Below are positions 59,405 through 64,000 of a DNA stretch of 64,000 bases, one piece after another (positions within the stretch are counted from its first letter, which is position 1; every line of letters begins with the position of its first letter). Source of the stretch: Lentibacillus siamensis (lineage in GTDB: Bacteria; Bacillota; Bacilli; Bacillales; Amphibacillaceae); contig NZ_BAAADS010000025.1 of NCBI RefSeq assembly GCF_039522605.1, forward strand, positions 434,001 through 498,000. Direction: 5' to 3'. The translations under genes and the position numbers were made by a program. The notes beneath the pieces were generated by a model. It had not been told where the DNA came from. It made no database searches and saw only the letters and a program-made list of their open reading frames with translations.

Positions 59405-60874
59405 TCACCCACTCTTCTCTGTATCATCATTCCGCTCTGTTCCCAAAATCAAATACTCCATCTCATCTTTGGGGATTTTCCTGAATTCCGGTCCCTTAAT
59501 TAGATAGAAAACGACCCCGAGCGCAATCCAGATAAACAATGCAATCAAAGACGGTACGCCCATAAATGCTGGTGACGATGGAATAAGCAGGAGTCCCAGA
59601 AAAACAACTCCAGTTAACGCGCCTACCATGCTGAACGCTTTTTTAAATGGGGCAACTACAGCTGAAAAAGCCTGGATCGGATTGTATGAGTCACGCGACC
59701 ATTTGAACAACTTATAGGCAACAACACACGTGTAAATATAAGCGATAGTTACGCCAACTGAAGACATGTTAACAACCCAGGTAAGAACCTGCCGGCCGAA
59801 CCAAGGCGTTATTAAACACACAATACATGTAAATATAATCCCTGCATACGGTGTTTTATATTTCGAATGCAATTTTCCAAAGACGCTCGGGATAATCTTA
59901 GCGCGACCCATTGCAAACAATAAACGGCTGCTCGATACAAAGAATCCGTTTAACCCTGTAAATACTCCCATACAGAGAGCAACTGCCAGAATTAGAATCC
60001 CCCAGTTTCCGAAAAGACCGGACATCGCATCTCCTGTCCCCCATTTCGGCTGGCTGTCGACAAGTTCCTGCCATGGCATAGCCAATGCCGTAGCAGTTAT
60101 CATCAGTACATATATAAGACCTGCACAAATGAGTGAGAAAATAATCAGCATGAACCCTTTTTTAGGGGAAAAATTAAACTCCTCCGCTGCTTGCGGGACA
60201 TTATCAAACCCGACAAATGCCCATGGTGCGATGGCCACAATCAAAATAATACTTGACCAGGAAGATATATCCGGATTATACAATGGCTGCAAATTACTGA
60301 AAGCGGTTTCCGGATGCATGACTGCCCCCACAAATAAAAAGAGTACACCGATAATCATGCAAATAACGAAGATAAATTGTATTTTTCCTGATAAATTTGC
60401 CCCGCGGAGATTCATATAAGCAAACGCAATTAATGCGGCGCTGGCGATGAGTATCTCGACAAAATAAACATCCCATCCCGCTATATTGTACATGTATCCT
60501 TGTTCCGCAACAGCGGGAAATATATATTTAAGTACCAGGGCCAAAGCAGAAGCATTTAAAGCGACGATACACGTATAACCTAATACCAGGAACCATCCCG
60601 CTATATATGCATGATTTCGCCCAAATCCCTTAAATGCATACGCAAATTCACCACCTGAAACAGGAAAATTTTCAATCAAAAAACCATAACTGACGGCTAT
60701 AATCATCATTAAAACCGCACCAATACTGAATCCGATAATAGCACCAAGCGGACCGGATCCTCCCATCCATACAGACGGTTGTACAAAAGCACCCCAGCCA
60801 ATCGCCGACCCCAATGCAATTGCCCAGACCCATTGCGGCTTTAATGTCTTTGCCAACTGCTCTCTTTCTTTCAT
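59405..60874 (-). CDS. APC superfamily permease, probably for taurine or a related amino compound
   Basis: 489 residues, about 12-13 membrane segments. APC start LKPQWVWAIALGSAIGWGAFVQP with the conserved GSAIGxG loop, VSGGEFAYAFKGFGRNHAYIAGWFL, and cytosolic loop LRGANLSGKIQ. Transports an amine or amino acid in symport with a cation. It lies on the same strand behind xsc and has a cre site upstream, so a role in taurine uptake is suggested by context only. ATG at 60874 after GGAGGG (about 11 nt). Confidence 0.85.
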   Translation of the reverse strand: MKEREQLAKTLKPQWVWAIALGSAIGWGAFVQPSVWMGGSGPLGAIIGFSIGAVLMMIIAVSYGFLIENFPVSGGEFAYAFKGFGRNHAYIAGWFLVLGYTCIVALNASALALVLKYIFPAVAEQGYMYNIAGWDVYFVEILIASAALIAFAYMNLRGANLSGKIQFIFVICMIIGVLFLFVGAVMHPETAFSNLQPLYNPDISSWSSIILIVAIAPWAFVGFDNVPQAAEEFNFSPKKGFMLIIFSLICAGLIYVLMITATALAMPWQELVDSQPKWGTGDAMSGLFGNWGILILAVALCMGVFTGLNGFFVSSSRLLFAMGRAKIIPSVFGKLHSKYKTPYAGIIFTCIVCLITPWFGRQVLTWVVNMSSVGVTIAYIYTCVVAYKLFKWSRDSYNPIQAFSAVVAPFKKAFSMVGALTGVVFLGLLLIPSSPAFMGVPSLIALFIWIALGVVFYLIKGPEFRKIPKDEMEYLILGTERNDDTEKSG

Positions 60875-60956
60875 AACGTATACACCCTCCAAATTCGTAA
60901 TATGAAAATCACAATCCAACCCCTAAAAACAACTCCTCTGATTCATCCTCCTGTAT

Positions 60957-60970
60957 TGATAACGCTTTCA
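60957..60970 (-). promoter_or_regulatory. CcpA cre site before the APC permease gene
   Basis: TGAAAGCGTTATCA on the minus strand matches the cre consensus TGWAARCGYTWNCW fully. About 85 bp upstream of the permease start. Suggests carbon catabolite control. Confidence 0.75.
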
Positions 60971-61055
60971 TCATATCGCCGAAATAATATATTTTCAATA
61001 ATAAATTCGCTTTTTATAAATGAAAATAAACATAACGCTTATTCAAAAGTTTTAT

Positions 61056-61095
61056 AGACAAAACTCTCTGCCAAAACATAGACAGAGAGTTTTAA
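61056..61095 (-). terminator. Terminator of xsc
   Basis: AAAACTCTCTG / CAGAGAGTTTT with a 12-nt loop, followed by GTCTATAAAAC; short T run within the stem. Confidence 0.75.
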
Positions 61096-61100
61096 ATGGC

Positions 61101-62876
61101 TTAGTTACCCCACGCACTGTAATCAAGATGTTTATATTTATCCAGAAAGCGCGTCGGCATCTTCAGTGCATCTTTACGAAATGGCGGTGCCAGTTGCGTA
61201 CCATCAACATAAATGTTCAATACAGCCGGTTTGCGTGCCTTTAACACTTCCTTAATTGCCGGTCCAATCTCTTCCGGCTTTTCAATCGTATAACCAAGCG
61301 CTCCCATCGATTTAGCCACCTCGGCAAATTCAGGTGCACTGATGTTGGAGCCGACATAACGGTCATCATAATAGTCCACCTGATTTTTCTTTTCTGCAGC
61401 CCAGGAGCGGTTGTTGAAGACACATGCGACTACCGGGATATTTTGCTCCACTGCAGTGCTCACTTCATGCAGACTCATCCCCCATGCGCCATCACCAATA
61501 ATGGCAAAAACAGGTGCATCCGGTTCCGCAAGCTGGGCACCAAGTGCGGCTGGATAAGCAAAACCGGTGTTTCCAAATGTCAGTGCCGCAATATGTCTGC
61601 GGGTTTGATTGAATCTTAGATACGCATTTGCCGTTGATGAAACATTGCCGATATCAGACGAAACAATCGCGTTTTCTGGCAGCACTTTGGTCATTTCCAG
61701 CAGTGCACGGCGCGGATTAATCGGATTGCCATTTTCCATTGCCAAATCGACCAGTTCATTCTCCCAATCTTCTTTCAGCTTGCCGACCTTCTGCAGTTTC
61801 GCATCGTCTTTTCTGCCAGCCGGCATCTCAGACTTGAGCCTGCGATAAATCTCGTCACTTGCCGCTTTGGCATCACCGATAATTCCGACTTCAATCGGGT
61901 GGGTACGGCCAATTTGGCGCGGATTAATATCAACCTGTATGATATTGGCACTCTTCGGAAAATAATCAATATCATAGCTTGGCAGTGTTCCAAATTGGGA
62001 CAACCGTGTTCCGACTGCAAGCACAACATCGGCATCTTTCAACGCATACATCGCTGCTTTGGATCCCATATATCCAATCGGACCAACACCAAGCGGATGA
62101 TCTGCCGGGAACGCATCATTGTGCATGTACACACATGCTGCAGGCGCCGATAAATGTTCGGCAATTTTAACAACTGATTCCACCCCATTCGCATCAACTG
62201 AGCCGCGTCCGGAAATGATTGCCGGGTTTTTCGCATTTTTCAGTAATTCCACAGCCCTTTCAACCGATTCCGGATCACCGAACCCTCGTTTGTCCGAACG
62301 ATACTGGTCGGGCTTTAGAATATAGTCTTCCATTTCACCATAGAAAAGATCGCGCGGGATATCAAACAGAACCGGACCGCGTTCAGCATAGGCAATCCGG
62401 AAAGCCGTCCGCAAATTGTCGGCCACCCTGTTCACATTGGTCACCGTGACCGTTTCTTTCGTAATATCTTCAAAAATCGATACCTGGTTTGCCTCCTGAA
62501 AGCCGTCCAGGCCAATCGAAGCGGTTCCGGCTGAAGGTGATATCACGACCATCGGACTATGTGCCTGGTTGGCTGCCGCAACCGACGTCACCATATTGGT
62601 AATCCCCGGACCATTTTGCCCGACAATGACACCCGCCTTCCCGGAAACACGTTCATACGCATCTGCCATATGACCGGCACTTTGTTCATGGCGCACCGGG
62701 ATAAAACGGATTCCGGCAGTCGGGAACAAATCCAGCATATCCATGAAGGCGGAACCGACGATACCGTAAACCTGCGTAATTTCTTCCGCGACCAATGTCT
62801 CAACGATTGCTTCACTCGGTGTCATTTTTTGTTTTTGCTTTAACCCCTGTTTTACTTCTTCTGTTTGCTTAGCCAT
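61101..62876 (-). CDS. xsc: Sulfoacetaldehyde acetyltransferase (ThDP-dependent)
   Basis: 591 residues. ThDP-fold enzyme: GIVGSAFMDMLDLFPTAGIRFIPVRHEQSAGHMADAYERV (catalytic Glu), SAGTASIGLDGFQEANQVSIFEDITK typical of Xsc, and the cofactor motif GDGAWGMSLHEVSTAVEQ..VVACVFNN (GDG..NN). Converts sulfoacetaldehyde plus phosphate to acetyl phosphate and sulfite, the central step of taurine dissimilation. The neighbouring LysR regulator and taurine:pyruvate-type aminotransferase support this over acetolactate synthase. Ribosome site GAGGAGG. Sulfite export and phosphotransacetylase genes are not in view. Confidence 0.92.
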   Translation of the reverse strand: MAKQTEEVKQGLKQKQKMTPSEAIVETLVAEEITQVYGIVGSAFMDMLDLFPTAGIRFIPVRHEQSAGHMADAYERVSGKAGVIVGQNGPGITNMVTSVAAANQAHSPMVVISPSAGTASIGLDGFQEANQVSIFEDITKETVTVTNVNRVADNLRTAFRIAYAERGPVLFDIPRDLFYGEMEDYILKPDQYRSDKRGFGDPESVERAVELLKNAKNPAIISGRGSVDANGVESVVKIAEHLSAPAACVYMHNDAFPADHPLGVGPIGYMGSKAAMYALKDADVVLAVGTRLSQFGTLPSYDIDYFPKSANIIQVDINPRQIGRTHPIEVGIIGDAKAASDEIYRRLKSEMPAGRKDDAKLQKVGKLKEDWENELVDLAMENGNPINPRRALLEMTKVLPENAIVSSDIGNVSSTANAYLRFNQTRRHIAALTFGNTGFAYPAALGAQLAEPDAPVFAIIGDGAWGMSLHEVSTAVEQNIPVVACVFNNRSWAAEKKNQVDYYDDRYVGSNISAPEFAEVAKSMGALGYTIEKPEEIGPAIKEVLKARKPAVLNIYVDGTQLAPPFRKDALKMPTRFLDKYKHLDYSAWGN

Positions 62877-62904
62877 AAATGATTCCTCCTCTTTTTATTT
62901 ATCA

Positions 62905-63843
62905 TCAACTTTCATCCTGTGAAAGCTGAACCAATCGATACGCACCATTTTTGCTTACTATATTTTTTAACGATTCCAAAAAGAGCTCTGTTATCGATTT
63001 CAGGACGTGTTTGTTGTGGTAAGCAATATAAAGGTTCCGTTTAAATCTGACATTGGTAATCTTATAAGCTTCTAACAGACCCAGTCTTTGCTCTTTTTTA
63101 ATCGCAGTCCTTGAAATAATCGAAACACCCAGGCCCGATTCCACCGCAGCTTTAATAGCTTCCGTGCTGCCCAGTGTCATGGCAATGTTCAAATCATCAT
63201 AAGTAAGCCCGGCTTTTTCCATATAATAGTTGACCACTGACCTTGTTCCGGAGCCTTCTTCTCTGACAATGAGAGGCGTCTCTTTTATTTTCTCCAGTGT
63301 GATCATCTCGTTCATACAGTTAAAAAAATTCGGTGCGGCAACCAGGATCAGTTCATCTTCCAAAAAAGGTTCAATCGTAATATTGGGGTCTTCGATTGGT
63401 GTTTCAATCAACCCCACATCAATGACCTGATCCCTGATTTTGTCAACCGTCTGTCGTGAATTGGAAATAGCAACTTGGATTTGAATCAGCGGGTACATTT
63501 CTTTGAATTCTTTTAGAAATTCGGGCAAAACATACTCACCAATCGTTAAGCTGCACCCCATTGCCAACTCGCCATAAATGGTACTCTCCATCTGCATGAT
63601 TTCTTTTCTGGCGATATCATTCATCCGGACAATTTCCCTGGCGTATTTTAATAAAACGTTTGCAGAACCGGTCATCTCCACTTTTTTGGTTGTACGCTCG
63701 AACAGCTTTGTTTTTAACTCATCCTCAAGTGCCTTGATCTGGGATGTGATGGTCGGCTGGGTCACATATAAAATTTTTGCCGCTTCGGAAAAGCTATTCT
63801 TCTCAGCAACCGCAATAAAAGTTTTTAAACGCTCATAATTCAC
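62905..63843 (-). CDS. LysR family transcriptional regulator of taurine genes
   Basis: 312 residues. N-terminal winged helix MNYERLKTFIAVAEKNSFSEAAKILYVTQPTITSQIKALEDELKTKLFERTTKK and C-terminal effector domain (IYGELAMGCSLTIGEYVLPEFLKEF, LIVREEGSGTRSVVNYYMEKAG, LGVSIISRTAIKKE). Resembles CysL/CbbR-type regulators. GTG start at 63843, 8 nt after GGAAGG. It lies between the aminotransferase and xsc in the same direction, so likely regulates both. Confidence 0.93.
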   Translation of the reverse strand: MNYERLKTFIAVAEKNSFSEAAKILYVTQPTITSQIKALEDELKTKLFERTTKKVEMTGSANVLLKYAREIVRMNDIARKEIMQMESTIYGELAMGCSLTIGEYVLPEFLKEFKEMYPLIQIQVAISNSRQTVDKIRDQVIDVGLIETPIEDPNITIEPFLEDELILVAAPNFFNCMNEMITLEKIKETPLIVREEGSGTRSVVNYYMEKAGLTYDDLNIAMTLGSTEAIKAAVESGLGVSIISRTAIKKEQRLGLLEAYKITNVRFKRNLYIAYHNKHVLKSITELFLESLKNIVSKNGAYRLVQLSQDES

Positions 63844-63880
63844 ATATATAACCTTCCAGTCTGCCGAAATGGCATAATTT

Positions 63881-64000
63881 TTAAATACTGTGAATGACCG
63901 AACTCACCGTATCGACGATAAAGTCCAGATCTTCCTCCGTGCTTGTAAGCGGCGGTGCAATGATCAGGATGTTATTACCCCCGGGTACTGTTTGACCGTT
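63881..64000 (-). CDS. Class III aminotransferase (taurine:pyruvate type), C-terminus only
   Basis: Only the last 39 codons are in the window. They read NGQTVPGGNNILIIAPPLTS then TEEDLDFIVDTVSSVIHSI and TAA at 63881. The I-I-A-P-P-L-T..E-D-L-D motif is the standard end of class III pyridoxal-phosphate aminotransferases. Next to xsc this most likely is Tpa, which turns taurine and pyruvate into sulfoacetaldehyde and alanine. Confidence 0.8.
   Translation of the reverse strand, partial: NGQTVPGGNNILIIAPPLTSTEEDLDFIVDTVSSVIHSI

Noticed and set aside
60875..61055. Sigma-54 promoter for the taurine genes
   Set aside because: No TGGCAC-N5-TTGC motif was found; a cre box is present instead.
61101..62876. 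Acetolactate synthase large subunit
   Set aside because: Same ThDP fold, but the SIGLDGFQEANQ region and the taurine-type neighbours fit Xsc; no small subunit or ilv genes are adjacent.
1..64000. Prophage, integrative element or IS sequence
   Set aside because: No integrase, transposase, phage structural gene, long inverted repeat or target duplication was seen. The RacA-like MerR protein alone is not evidence for a phage.

Overview
The window is 64 kb of a low-GC Gram-positive chromosome. AGGAGG-type ribosome binding sites, lipoprotein signal peptides, SAM-I and T-box leaders, a LexA box matching the Bacillus consensus, a CcpA cre box and homologues such as FloT, YitT, YolD, YkvA and PepF point to a member of the Bacillaceae. 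A halotolerant relative of Virgibacillus, Oceanobacillus or Lentibacillus is my inference, not proof. No rRNA, tRNA, prophage, IS element or CRISPR array was recognised. The region is chromosomal and mostly metabolic.

Layout. 0-11 kb: a VOC protein and an alpha/beta hydrolase, an orphan oligopeptide-binding lipoprotein, a decayed MFS gene, a BtuF-like protein, then a nadC-TAXI-TRAP operon, an ABC1/UbiB-type kinase and a SnoaL-like protein. 11-15.5 kb: a MoxR ATPase/VWA pair, an M23 peptidase and a small membrane protein. 15.6-28.6 kb: a SAM riboswitch driving a MetT-type NhaC transporter, a frameshifted methyltransferase, an amino-acid ABC pair without ATPase, a ZIP-like transporter, YitT, a RacA-like MerR protein, YkvA, FloT, and a T-box leader driving a SAM hydrolase followed by a Nudix hydrolase. 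28.8-36.6 kb: a gluconate/galactonate operon (gnd, gntK, kdgK, KDPG(al) aldolase, dgoD, gntP) with a divergent RpiR-type regulator. 36.7-46 kb: an SDR enzyme, then a LacI-controlled operon (ABC sugar importer, ThuA, two Gfo/Idh dehydrogenases, an AP2Ec isomerase) that looks like a 3-keto-sugar pathway for a disaccharide or glycoside. 46.2-50.4 kb: an ECF sigma factor, its anti-sigma, a wall-anchored tandem-repeat His protein and a lipoprotein class F sortase. 50.4-59 kb: acetyltransferase, DUF4352, LexA-controlled YolD, methyltransferase, PepF, two previously unlisted small membrane proteins, a DUF2268 metalloprotease lipoprotein, and a TetR/MFS efflux pair. 59.4-64 kb: taurine dissimilation (APC permease, Xsc, LysR regulator, end of a taurine:pyruvate-type aminotransferase).

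Two things stand out. First, eight intergenic gaps hold short tandem arrays that all share one period, 20-21 bp (two helical turns), although their core sequences fall into several families; mixed 20/21 units break any reading frame, so they look like DNA elements rather than genes. Second, the ECF sigma gene and the His-repeat gene carry the same promoter (TGATCC, 16 bp, CGTT), tying sigma, anti-sigma, wall protein and sortase into one predicted regulon whose function is not described to my knowledge.
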